Shown here piece by piece: positions 9,683-17,175 of a stretch of 63,658 nt of DNA. The notes beneath the pieces were generated by a model, which saw only the letters and a list, made by a program, of their open reading frames with translations, had not been told where the DNA came from and ran no database searches. Numbering within the stretch: position 1 is the first letter of the stretch; each line of letters opens with the position of its first letter. A program made the translations under genes and the position numbers. Source of the stretch: Bacillota bacterium (GTDB lineage: Bacteria > Bacillota > Limnochordia > DTU080); contig DULU01000082.1 of the NCBI GenBank assembly GCA_012840225.1, forward strand, positions 1 through 63,658, in the 5' to 3' direction.

Positions 9683-10519
9683 TTGCACCGCTTTATAACC
9701 GCGCCGGAGATGGTGAAAAGAGATGCCGACGGTCGGGCTGAGCAGTTGCTGATCGTGGGGGAGGAGTTGGCGCATCTCTCCCGGGTGCTGCGCCTGTCGC
9801 CGGGGGAGGCGATTCAGGTTATCGACGGCAGCGGCTGGCAATATGATGCGGTATTACAGGAAGTGACACCTGAAGTGGCCGTGGCGGCGGTGACGGGCGC
9901 ATCTTTCGGCAGAGGGGAGATGAAGGCCCGCCTCCACCTTTTCCAGGCGTTGCCCAAAGGCGACAAGATGGATTACATAGTGCAGAAGGCGACGGAGTTG
10001 GGGGCGGCGGCCATCATCCCGGTGAGCAGCGTTCGCTCCATTCCTATAATAACCGGGGACAGGGCCCGCCGGCGGGTGGAGCGCTGGCAAAGAATTGCCC
10101 GGGAAGCGGCCAAACAGTGCGGGCGGACGATCTGGCCGGTAGTGCAGGCACCGGCCCCGCTGGTGGAGGCCGTGCGGGAAAGCGGGTTGCCTCATATCAT
10201 CCTGGCCTGGGAAGAGGCCACAAAGCCGCTGGCGGCAGCGGTGGAGGCCGTCAAGGCGGCCACAATAAAGGTGGAGGCAAAAATGCCGGCAGAGCTCACC
10301 TCTCTTTCCCCTTCCGCCACTCCCTCTTCTCCTGCCGGCACCGGACCGGCTATCGGGGTGGTCGTCGGCCCGGAAGGTGGACTGGATGCCGCCGAAGTGG
10401 CGGAACTGGCGGCCGGCGGTGCCGTGACGGTCTCCCTGGGTCCCAGGCTTTTGCGCACGGAAACCGCCGGGCCGGCTTTGCTCGCCGCCATCTCATATGG
10501 ATTGGGGGAACTGGGCTGA
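9683..10519 (+). CDS. rsmE: 16S rRNA m3U1498 methyltransferase RsmE
   Basis: SPOUT-family methyltransferase for U1498 of 16S rRNA. 278 residues from TTG 9683. TAGGAGG at 9667-9673, inside the end of prmA, selects this start, and the protein begins LHRFITAPEM like its homologues. The C-terminal knot motifs VVVGPEGGLDAAEVAELA and LGPRLLRTETAGPALLA are intact. Residues ~195-225 are a low-complexity Ser/Pro/Ala insert before the knot. It follows prmA as in many Firmicutes. Confidence 0.94.
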   Translation: MHRFITAPEMVKRDADGRAEQLLIVGEELAHLSRVLRLSPGEAIQVIDGSGWQYDAVLQEVTPEVAVAAVTGASFGRGEMKARLHLFQALPKGDKMDYIVQKATELGAAAIIPVSSVRSIPIITGDRARRRVERWQRIAREAAKQCGRTIWPVVQAPAPLVEAVRESGLPHIILAWEEATKPLAAAVEAVKAATIKVEAKMPAELTSLSPSATPSSPAGTGPAIGVVVGPEGGLDAAEVAELAAGGAVTVSLGPRLLRTETAGPALLAAISYGLGELG

Positions 10520-11019
10520 TGCGCATCGGCGTCCTTTCAGACACGCATATTCCCGGCCGGGCCAGAGCTTTGCCCGGCAAAATTTTCGGACTTTTTGCCG
10601 GGGTCGATCTGATCCTCCATGCCGGGGATATCACCATTCACGACGTGCTGGATGAGCTGGCTGCCTTGGCTCCGGTGCATGCGGTATGCGGCAATATGGA
10701 TCCTTATGAATTAAGATACAGCATTCCGCGCCGGCAAGTGGTTACCGCCGCTGGCAAGCGCATCGGCCTGATACACGGCGACGGTGCGGCCGGCTCCACC
10801 AAGGTTCGTGCTCTATCGGCTTTCAGCGACGAGGAAGTGGATGCCGTGGTCTTCGGCCACTCGCATATGCCCACCTGCGAGCGTCATGGTTCGATTCTCC
10901 TTTTTAATCCCGGCTCGCCCACCGACAGGCGCTTCGGCCTGCACCTGACGGCCGGCATCATCCACATCACGTCCGACGGCGGGCTGGAGGGTGAGATCTG
11001 CGCCGTGGACGACAAGTGA
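10519..11019 (+). CDS. Metallophosphoesterase, YfcE/MJ0936 type
   Basis: Calcineurin-like phosphoesterase of 166 residues. Metal ligands are visible in SDTHIPGRA (near residue 7), HAGDIT, GNMD, HGD and GHSHMP. Members of this family hydrolyse phosphodiesters such as small nucleotides; the substrate here is unknown. ATG 10519 overlaps the rsmE stop (TGATG), so the two are translationally coupled. The next gene is a second phosphoesterase coupled in the same way. Confidence 0.88.
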   Translation: MRIGVLSDTHIPGRARALPGKIFGLFAGVDLILHAGDITIHDVLDELAALAPVHAVCGNMDPYELRYSIPRRQVVTAAGKRIGLIHGDGAAGSTKVRALSAFSDEEVDAVVFGHSHMPTCERHGSILLFNPGSPTDRRFGLHLTAGIIHITSDGGLEGEICAVDDK

Positions 11020-11825
11020 TGGGGGAGAAGGCGGCCGACGACATGCATCTTTTTGCTCTGAGCGACTTGCATTTGCCCGGCGGGCAAAAAAAACCCATGG
11101 ACATATTCGGCTCGGCATGGAGCGATCACCAGGAGCGCATCGCTGCCGCCTGGCGGCGCCTGGTGCAGCCTGAGGATTGGGTGCTGTTGCCGGGCGATCT
11201 CTCCTGGGCCATGACTCTGGAAGAGGTAAAAGAAGATCTGGCTTATTTGGGCGACCTGCCGGGCTATAAAGTGATCCTGCGCGGCAATCATGACTATTGG
11301 TGGCAGGCTATCGGTAAGGTGAGGAAAGCGCTGCCTCCCGGGGTATTTGCCCTGCAAAATGACTTCCTTTTGATTCCGGGGAGCGGGGAGACGGCGATAG
11401 CCGGCTCCAGAGGCTGGGAGCTGCCGGGCGTGGCTGGTAGGGATGGCATGAGTGGTAGGGATGGCATGAGTGGCAGGGATGGCATGGGTGGCGGTGGTGA
11501 GGCCGGGACACCGGACCAGGATGAGAAAATATACCGACGTGAACTGCTGAGGCTGGAATTGTCGCTGCAGGCTGCCCGCCGGGCCAACTGCCGGAGGCTG
11601 ATCGTCATGATGCATTTCCCTCCGGCCGGGAGCGACGGCGCCCCCACCGGTTTCACAGACTTGTTGGAAAGATATGAGGTAGAGATGTGTGTTTACGGCC
11701 ATCTCCACGGGCCCGCCGTGGCGCATCACCTGCACGGACGCCACAGGGGAGTGGCTTATTATTTGGTCTCGGCGGACGCCGTCGGTTTCACGCCGCTCTG
11801 GTTAACCCGGTTGCAGTCGCCGTAA
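11019..11825 (+). CDS. Metallophosphoesterase (second, different subfamily)
   Basis: Calcineurin-like phosphoesterase with SDLHL, KPMDIFG, LPGDLSW, GNHDYWW, MMHFPP and YGHLHGP as metal-site motifs. About 268 residues from ATG 11019 (TGATG overlap with the previous gene); GTG 11016 and ATG 11043 are alternatives. Residues ~140-160 are a tandem GRDGMS repeat inserted in a loop. Its 3' end overlaps the 3' end of the convergent phoU gene by 67 bases. Substrate unknown. Confidence 0.85.
   Translation: MGEKAADDMHLFALSDLHLPGGQKKPMDIFGSAWSDHQERIAAAWRRLVQPEDWVLLPGDLSWAMTLEEVKEDLAYLGDLPGYKVILRGNHDYWWQAIGKVRKALPPGVFALQNDFLLIPGSGETAIAGSRGWELPGVAGRDGMSGRDGMSGRDGMGGGGEAGTPDQDEKIYRRELLRLELSLQAARRANCRRLIVMMHFPPAGSDGAPTGFTDLLERYEVEMCVYGHLHGPAVAHHLHGRHRGVAYYLVSADAVGFTPLWLTRLQSP
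11436..11489 (+). repeat. In-frame 18-bp tandem repeat inside a phosphoesterase gene
   Basis: Copies of GGTAGGGATGGCATGAGT at 11436-11453 and 11454-11471 are identical. The third (11472-11489) differs at two positions. Each adds GRDGMS. Like the hemW repeat, the unit is a multiple of three and keeps the frame. Confidence 0.88.
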
Positions 11826-12457
11826 ACCAGGTAGCCGACCCGCTCGGCGATATTGGTGGCATGATCGGCGATGCGCTCCAGAAAGCGAGCCACGAGCAAT
11901 AGACTCAAAGCTTGGCCTGCTCTGATCTTGTCGCCGCCTTCCATGATAAATCCCAGCAACACGTCATATAGCTCAAAATAAAGGCGATCCACCGGCAAAT
12001 CGTCCCGGCACACTTTTTCGGCCAATTCCACGTCGCGCCTGACAAAGGCATCCAGGCTGCTGTGTACCATCTGCAGGGCCATGGACGACAGCCTGGGAAT
12101 GTCTATGAGCGGTTTGATCAGCGGCGCTTCACCCAGCTTGAGAGCGACTTCCGCGATGTTGGTGGCATGATCGCCCATGCGCTCCAGATCGGTGATCACT
12201 TTCAGAGCCGTGGTCACGGCGCGCAGATCTCCGGCCAGCGGCCGTTTCAGGGCCAGCAACTCCAGGCAGAGCGCTTCGATCACTTTCTCCAACTGGTCGA
12301 TGTCGTCGTCGCCGGCCACCACTTTTCTGGCCAGGGCTAAATCCTGGGTCATCAGCGCCTTGTCGGCATTGTGGATAGCTTCCTCCACCAAGGCACCCAT
12401 GCGCAAAATATATTGATGAATGGCATCGAGCTCTAACCGGCATCGCCCTTCATTCAT
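11759..12457 (-). CDS. phoU: Phosphate signalling protein PhoU
   Basis: Negative regulator that links the Pst transporter with the PhoR kinase. 232 residues, two three-helix bundles each with the metal-binding motif: ERMGDHATNIAE and ERIADHATNIAE. Start ATG 12457 is preceded on the minus strand by AAGGAGGAG; an upstream extension to 12562 belongs to the previous gene in another frame. It overlaps the ATPase gene by four bases (ATGA), and it ends inside the convergent phosphoesterase gene. No terminator is visible between the two. Confidence 0.95.
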   Translation of the reverse strand: MNEGRCRLELDAIHQYILRMGALVEEAIHNADKALMTQDLALARKVVAGDDDIDQLEKVIEALCLELLALKRPLAGDLRAVTTALKVITDLERMGDHATNIAEVALKLGEAPLIKPLIDIPRLSSMALQMVHSSLDAFVRRDVELAEKVCRDDLPVDRLYFELYDVLLGFIMEGGDKIRAGQALSLLLVARFLERIADHATNIAERVGYLVYGDCNRVNQSGVKPTASAETK

Positions 12458-13263
12458 GGCTGGCTCCTCCTTTTTTCGCTGCCGGCCAAGGCGTAAAGCC
12501 GTCGGTAATCGCCGGTGAGGAAACTCTCGGTGCGCGGATCCCTCGGAAATTCGAAAAGGCACCTGGCACTGCCTGATTCCACCAGTTCCCCATTATATAA
12601 AAAGGCGATCTGCCCGGCTACCCGCCCGGCTTGATCCGGTTCTCTGGTGCCCCAGATGATGGTGGCGAAACCTTCGGCCAGGATGCGCACCACCGCATCC
12701 TCAAAGCGGGCCCGGCTGATGCTGTCGAGGCCGCGGGTAGGATCATCAAGCAGGAGCAAACCCGGTTGCCTGGCGATGGTGCGGGCCAAGCACAAAAGCC
12801 TGAGCAGGGTAGGATCGGCATGGTTATAGGGCTGATGCAGGCGATCCCTCACCTCTTTCCACAACCCCACCAAGCGCAGAGCCCACTCCACCTTGGCAGC
12901 TACCTCTTGTGCCGGGCTGGAGAGGGAACGCAGAGAGACGGCCACTTCGCTGTAGGGAGTGCGGGAAAGGGAGACGGGAATCAAAAGGCCCACTCGGTGC
13001 CGCAGCTCTTTGACCGATATATTATGATTGTCAATGCCGTCTATCAGCACCTGACCGGTGATGCTCATACCCGGCACTTCTGCCAGGAGCCCGTTGGCCG
13101 CCCATAAAATTTCCGACTTACCGGAATTCACCGGCCCCATGAGGGCTAGAGTGCCTCCGGCGGTGACGGAAAGAGAGACATTCTTTACCCGAATGCCGTC
13201 GCGGCAGCGCACTGTGAGTTCCTTGATCTCAAGGCTCAAAGGTTGCGGTGGCGGTGTGAGCAT
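12454..13263 (-). CDS. Degenerate PstB-like ABC ATPase lacking the signature motif
   Basis: 269 residues that align throughout with PstB (phosphate ABC transporter ATPase): SITGQVLIDG, KELRHRVGLL, LWKEVRDRLH, DDPTRGLDSIS, QAGRV, FLYNGELVESG and RTESFLTGDY correspond to PstB landmarks. Walker A (GPVNSGKS, residues 43-50) and the Walker B aspartate D173 are kept. The Q-loop Gln is Pro96, the LSGGQ signature is ADPTL (149-153), the catalytic Glu is Asp174 and the switch His is Arg207. Such a protein should bind nucleotide but is unlikely to drive a normal transport cycle. Coupled to both neighbours (TAATG upstream, ATGA downstream). I infer a regulatory role with PhoU. Confidence 0.85.
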   Translation of the reverse strand: MLTPPPQPLSLEIKELTVRCRDGIRVKNVSLSVTAGGTLALMGPVNSGKSEILWAANGLLAEVPGMSITGQVLIDGIDNHNISVKELRHRVGLLIPVSLSRTPYSEVAVSLRSLSSPAQEVAAKVEWALRLVGLWKEVRDRLHQPYNHADPTLLRLLCLARTIARQPGLLLLDDPTRGLDSISRARFEDAVVRILAEGFATIIWGTREPDQAGRVAGQIAFLYNGELVESGSARCLFEFPRDPRTESFLTGDYRRLYALAGSEKRRSQP

Positions 13264-14654
13264 TAGGTAACCTCCTCTTGTCCGATCGACAGGAAATCAG
13301 CGGACCAAGCCATGGTCGGCCGCGGCCAGGTGCTGCGCACCCAGAGTGAGAGGACATGAAGAAAAGCGGCTGCCGTCAGCCAGAAAAAGATCCGCCCCAC
13401 CGGCAGGGAAGCAGCCGCGCCGGCGGCTCCTACAGCGGCGCAGATTTCCAGCAGCGCCGCTGCTCCGCTCCAGGCGGCGGCAGCCGAGAGCGCCTGGCAG
13501 ACATCGTTGATGAAGCCTTGTGGGTCGGAAAGCGGCAGACCTAAAGCCCGGGCGGCACCGGCCATGGTGTTCTCTCCGGGCACTAAAGCCGCTTCACCCA
13601 CCATCAGGTTTACCTGATGCGCCGCCATGACCTGGATGATTACATAAAGACAAATGCTGCCGGCAACAGCGGGGAGCCAGAGAAACCACGGTCCGGGCAT
13701 AAGGGCGACCACCAAAGCAGCAAAAAGCACCGGCGAGAGGCCGGCCGGCACTAACAGGAATTTATCCAAAAAAATCTTGGGGAAAAAGTCTTGCTCCTTA
13801 TTCATGTTGTTCATTTTGGGCCCGCGGAGGAAAAAGAGCAGGGCGCCGGCAGCCAGAAACAACAACAACAGCGAGAGCACAGGATGAAGATTGGGGAAGA
13901 CGAACGACCCGGACAGCCCCTCCACCGTTTTGCCGAAAATGCAGCCCAGAAACAAAACGATTAACCACAGGAGCAACATGGCGGCTAACACCCCGCAGAG
14001 CAACCCCCTCAGGTGAAAGCGTATACCCAGCCGCGGCGGTGTCTCCGGCAGGGGGCAGAAATGCGGCGGATTGGCGGGAGCGCCCGTCAGCTGTACCAAT
14101 CTGGTCAGATGCCTGGCAAACAAAACGGCCGAAAGCACAAGGGCTGTGACCACAAGGGGGATGGCGAAACGAAAGTGATCACACCAGGTAAAAAAGAGCA
14201 AAAGGCTGAGGAAATCGGTGGTAATGCGCAACCCGGCCAAGGCGAGAGCATTGCCTGTCTCCGCTCCGGCGGAGGTGAACATGGTGGTAAAGAGGGAGAT
14301 GTCCGACAAACCCAGAGCCCGGCCGGTCGGCGCCACCGCCCAGTGCGGTTCCAGCGCATGGAGCATAAGCACGACCAGAAGCGGTATATATGACAAGGTC
14401 AAAGCCGACCCCAACAGAGCCGGATTCGACCATACATATTGCTTGTTGTCCACCACCAGGGTTGAGATGACGAGAAAAAGGGCGAAAAGTCCGGGTCCCG
14501 CCAACCCGGTAGCCCACTCCCCGGCCAGACGGATAAAGGAAGCAATGCGATATGGCAGAAAAAAGACGGTACAGATGCCTATTGCCAGGCTGATGCCCAG
14601 GGTCAGAATACCGGCTCCGGCAACCGAGAGAACCGGGGCCATTACGGTAATCAT
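13263..14654 (-). CDS. PstC-PstA-like fused membrane protein (degenerate permease)
   Basis: 463 residues, about 11 hydrophobic segments, and no soluble domain. The N-terminal half resembles PstA/PstC: a segment ending LGISLAIGICTVFFLPY, then IRLAGEWATGLAGPGLFALF (compare the PstA stretch containing VPS-VYG), then TGRALGLSDI (about 111-120) in the position of the EAA loop that docks the ATPase. A second EAA-like GAARALGLPLSD lies near 367-378. This suggests a fusion of two six-helix permease units that has drifted far. ATG 14654 has AAGGAG (14661-14666) six bases upstream; GTG 14657 is possible. The stop overlaps the ATPase start. Family assignment is inference. Confidence 0.62.
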   Translation of the reverse strand: MITVMAPVLSVAGAGILTLGISLAIGICTVFFLPYRIASFIRLAGEWATGLAGPGLFALFLVISTLVVDNKQYVWSNPALLGSALTLSYIPLLVVLMLHALEPHWAVAPTGRALGLSDISLFTTMFTSAGAETGNALALAGLRITTDFLSLLLFFTWCDHFRFAIPLVVTALVLSAVLFARHLTRLVQLTGAPANPPHFCPLPETPPRLGIRFHLRGLLCGVLAAMLLLWLIVLFLGCIFGKTVEGLSGSFVFPNLHPVLSLLLLFLAAGALLFFLRGPKMNNMNKEQDFFPKIFLDKFLLVPAGLSPVLFAALVVALMPGPWFLWLPAVAGSICLYVIIQVMAAHQVNLMVGEAALVPGENTMAGAARALGLPLSDPQGFINDVCQALSAAAAWSGAAALLEICAAVGAAGAAASLPVGRIFFWLTAAAFLHVLSLWVRSTWPRPTMAWSADFLSIGQEEVT

Positions 14655-14693
14655 CACTCGCTCCTTAATGCCCGTGAAGTACCTTCTTAGATC

Positions 14694-14760
14694 AGTATAA
14701 CACTATGGAATTGTATGAACGGGCTATCGTAGTGGAAAACCACCGTAAACTAATTGTTAA
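14694..14760 (-). promoter_or_regulatory. Candidate Pho box and -10 for the Pst-like genes
   Basis: Read on the minus strand, TTAACA (14755-14760), TTTACG (14744-14749) and TTTCCA (14733-14738) are direct repeats with 5-base spacers. This is the 11-base periodicity of PhoP/PhoB boxes in Firmicutes. A -10-like TATACT lies at 14694-14699 with no good -35 box, as expected for an activated promoter. The repeats overlap the end of phoR. The distance to the -10 is longer than usual, so this is tentative. Confidence 0.35.
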
Positions 14761-16274
14761 CTATGGCTGCCCGGAGAAGCGGGATTGTCGGGAGCTGTCT
14801 GGCTGCCCGGAGCGGCCGTATTGCCTGCAGCCGCCGAATTGTCCGGACTGGCAGGACCATTCGGAGCAACAGGACCATGCGGACCGGCAGGACCATTCGG
14901 GGCAGCAGGTGGCCGGGGGGCGGCCCTCAGGGTCAAGGTGAAGGTGCTGCCTTTGCCGACTGTGCTGGCTGCTTTCACCTTTCCCCCGTGGCGCTCGGCG
15001 ATCAGCCTGACGATGGCCAGACCCAGCCCGGTGCCGCCGACGGATCTGGAGCGAGCCTTATCCACCCGGTAAAAACGGTCGAACAGGCGGTTCAGGTGGG
15101 AAGAAGGAATGCCCGGGCCGGTATCGTGGACGTTGATGTCCACCAGCCCTTCTGCTTCCCGGGCTTCCACCGTGATCCACACCCTGCCGTCTTCAGGCGT
15201 ATACTTAATGGCATTGTCCAGCAGGTTGAGCAGCGCTTGGTGCAGCATAGCCTTATTGGCTTTGATCAGGATGTTGCGCTCCACATGTACTTCGGTCTTG
15301 ATGCGGCGGTTCTGGGCCAGCGGGGTCATCAGTTCCATGACCTGATCGATAGCCTCCGCCACCTCCACCGTCTCCATCGGCACAGGACCGGTCTCGGCTT
15401 CCAGACGGGACAAATCGAGCAGATCGTTGACCAGATTGGCCAGGCGGTTGGCTTCGTTGCTTAAGATAGTTAGAAACCGGCGACAGGTTTCGGTGTCGTC
15501 CATGGCGCCGTCCAGCAAGGTTTCGAGAAAACCCTTGATGGAAGTGATGGGAGTGCGCAATTCATGGGAGACATTGGCCACAAATTCCCGCCGCATCTCC
15601 TCCAGCCGCCTCAGCTGGGTGACATCGTGGAGGACGGCCACCGCTCCCGTGAGCTCGCCTTTGGTGGAACGCACGGGGGCTAAATCGGCCTGAAAATGGC
15701 GCATGGGCACATCAAAGGTCTCCAGTTCCAGGGTGATGGGTTTGCCGTTGGCGGTCACATCCTGCATGGCCCGCGCCAGTTTCTGGTGCCGGATGACCTG
15801 CAGCACCCCCTGGCCGACCACAGCGGCGGCTTTCACTTCGAAAAGCCGCTCGGCGGCGGGATTGATGAGCACAATGCGTCCACTGCTGCCCAAAGTGATC
15901 ACGGCGTCGCGCATGCTGGTGAATACGGCGCTCAGCCGGTTGCGGTCATTCTCCAGCTGCGCCAGGCGCTCGCGCACGCGCATGTTCATCTCCTCTAAAG
16001 CCGCCGTCAGCCGCATCAACTCCACGCCGGGGGCGGTGGAAAGCTGGGGCAGCGTGCCCTCAGGCAAAGTTTCCACCGCTTGCTGCAGCTGCTGGAGGGC
16101 GTGGCGTATGGTGCTGATTCTTTTCATTAATATGGAAAAAAGATAGATGCTAAAGAGCAAGCTGAAGAAGGCCACCAGCAGGTGACCGCTGCCGGCGGCC
16201 ACCCCCGCTCCCAGGGCGGCCACAATGCCGCTGGCCGCTATATATAAAATGCCCGGACGACGAAATTCAAACAT
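14757..16274 (-). CDS. phoR: PhoR-type sensor histidine kinase
   Basis: 505 residues. Two adjacent membrane segments (about 8-27 and 31-50) leave almost no extracellular loop. A linker/HAMP-like helix, a PAS domain (about 112-220), the H-box VSHELRTP with His237, and the ATPase domain (NLLDNAIKYTPE, DTGPGIP, GGTGLGLAIV) follow. The last ~55 residues are a Pro/Gly/Ala/Asn tail (APNGPAGPHGP and on) absent from normal kinases. It overlaps phoB by eight bases. In related systems PhoU and Pst signal through the PAS domain, which fits the neighbouring genes. Confidence 0.93.
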   Translation of the reverse strand: MFEFRRPGILYIAASGIVAALGAGVAAGSGHLLVAFFSLLFSIYLFSILMKRISTIRHALQQLQQAVETLPEGTLPQLSTAPGVELMRLTAALEEMNMRVRERLAQLENDRNRLSAVFTSMRDAVITLGSSGRIVLINPAAERLFEVKAAAVVGQGVLQVIRHQKLARAMQDVTANGKPITLELETFDVPMRHFQADLAPVRSTKGELTGAVAVLHDVTQLRRLEEMRREFVANVSHELRTPITSIKGFLETLLDGAMDDTETCRRFLTILSNEANRLANLVNDLLDLSRLEAETGPVPMETVEVAEAIDQVMELMTPLAQNRRIKTEVHVERNILIKANKAMLHQALLNLLDNAIKYTPEDGRVWITVEAREAEGLVDINVHDTGPGIPSSHLNRLFDRFYRVDKARSRSVGGTGLGLAIVRLIAERHGGKVKAASTVGKGSTFTLTLRAAPRPPAAPNGPAGPHGPVAPNGPASPDNSAAAGNTAAPGSQTAPDNPASPGSHS

Positions 16275-16962
16275 TGTGCGGTTCCTGTTCGATAAATTTA
16301 TAGCCCAGACCGTGCACCGTCTCTATATACTTCGGCGACTGGGGATCATCATTTATTTTTTGCCGCAGGCGGCGAATATGCACATCCAGGGTGCGGGTGG
16401 CGCCGGCGAAGGAATAGCCCCAAACTTTTTCCAGAAGGTAATCACGTTCCAGGACCTGACCCGGAGAGACGGCGAGCTCCCTGAGCAGCTCAAACTCCTT
16501 GGGCGTCAGATCGATAAGCTTCCCGCCCACCCGCACCTCATGGCGCAGGTCGTCGATCACCAGGTCGCCGATGGCGATCACGTGGTCATCCTGCAAGGTG
16601 GGAGCCCGGCGCAGGACCGCCCTCACTCTGGCCAGGAGTTCTTTGGGACTAAAGGGCTTCACCATATAATCGTCAGCCCCCAGATCCAACCCTTTCACCC
16701 GGTCGGCTTCCTCACCGCGGGCGGTGAGCATGATCACCGGCGTGGCTCCTTCCCGGCGGATCACCCGGCACACTTCGTAGCCGTCCGGCTCCGGTATCAT
16801 CAGATCGAGAATGACCAGATCAGGGCGTTCCGAGCGCCAAAGCTCCAGGGCTTTTTGCCCATCCTCGGCCACGATTACCTCATAACCTTCTTTTTTCAGA
16901 TTGAAGGCGACGAGCTCCACAATGGCCGGCTCATCATCGACGATCAAAACTTTGTTAGACAT
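16267..16962 (-). CDS. phoB: PhoB/PhoP-type response regulator
   Basis: OmpR-family regulator of 231 residues: receiver domain with D9, D10, phospho-acceptor D53 and YMVKPF, then the winged-helix DNA-binding domain ending RTLDVHIRRLRQKI and VHGLGYKF. ATG 16962 is chosen because AAGAGGAGG lies upstream and the protein starts MSNKVLIVDDE; a longer frame to 17394 runs into mtaB. First gene of the minus-strand cassette, divergent from mtaB. The name PhoB rests mainly on the phoR/phoU context. Confidence 0.93.
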   Translation of the reverse strand: MSNKVLIVDDEPAIVELVAFNLKKEGYEVIVAEDGQKALELWRSERPDLVILDLMIPEPDGYEVCRVIRREGATPVIMLTARGEEADRVKGLDLGADDYMVKPFSPKELLARVRAVLRRAPTLQDDHVIAIGDLVIDDLRHEVRVGGKLIDLTPKEFELLRELAVSPGQVLERDYLLEKVWGYSFAGATRTLDVHIRRLRQKINDDPQSPKYIETVHGLGYKFIEQEPHNV

Positions 16963-17125
16963 GCAGAACCTCCTCTTGCCCGCGATGGCCAATGAGGGTA
17001 GACATATTATTGATATATTGACTATTCGCTCCCTTTGGCGGCACATCCTTTGCCGATATACCAGCGTTGTTGGCGCGACCCGCCATAATTGACAAAAAAC
17101 TAACCAACGTTTCGGCATCAGGATG

Positions 17126-17154
17126 TTGACCGGCATCCTGACTGTGCTTACACT
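17126..17154 (+). promoter_or_regulatory. Sigma-A promoter for mtaB
   Basis: TTGACC (17126-17131), 17-base spacer, TACACT (17149-17154). The transcript would start near 17161, just before GGAGGT (17163-17168), which supports the ATG at 17176. The 16963-17175 interval between divergent phoB and mtaB shows no gene. I see no clear promoter for phoB in it. Confidence 0.6.
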
Positions 17155-17175
17155 GGCTTTATGGAGGTAGCACCA

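Noticed and set aside
12454-14654. Functional phosphate importer
   Set aside because: No PstS, no ABC signature, and catalytic residues replaced; transport is unlikely though not excluded.
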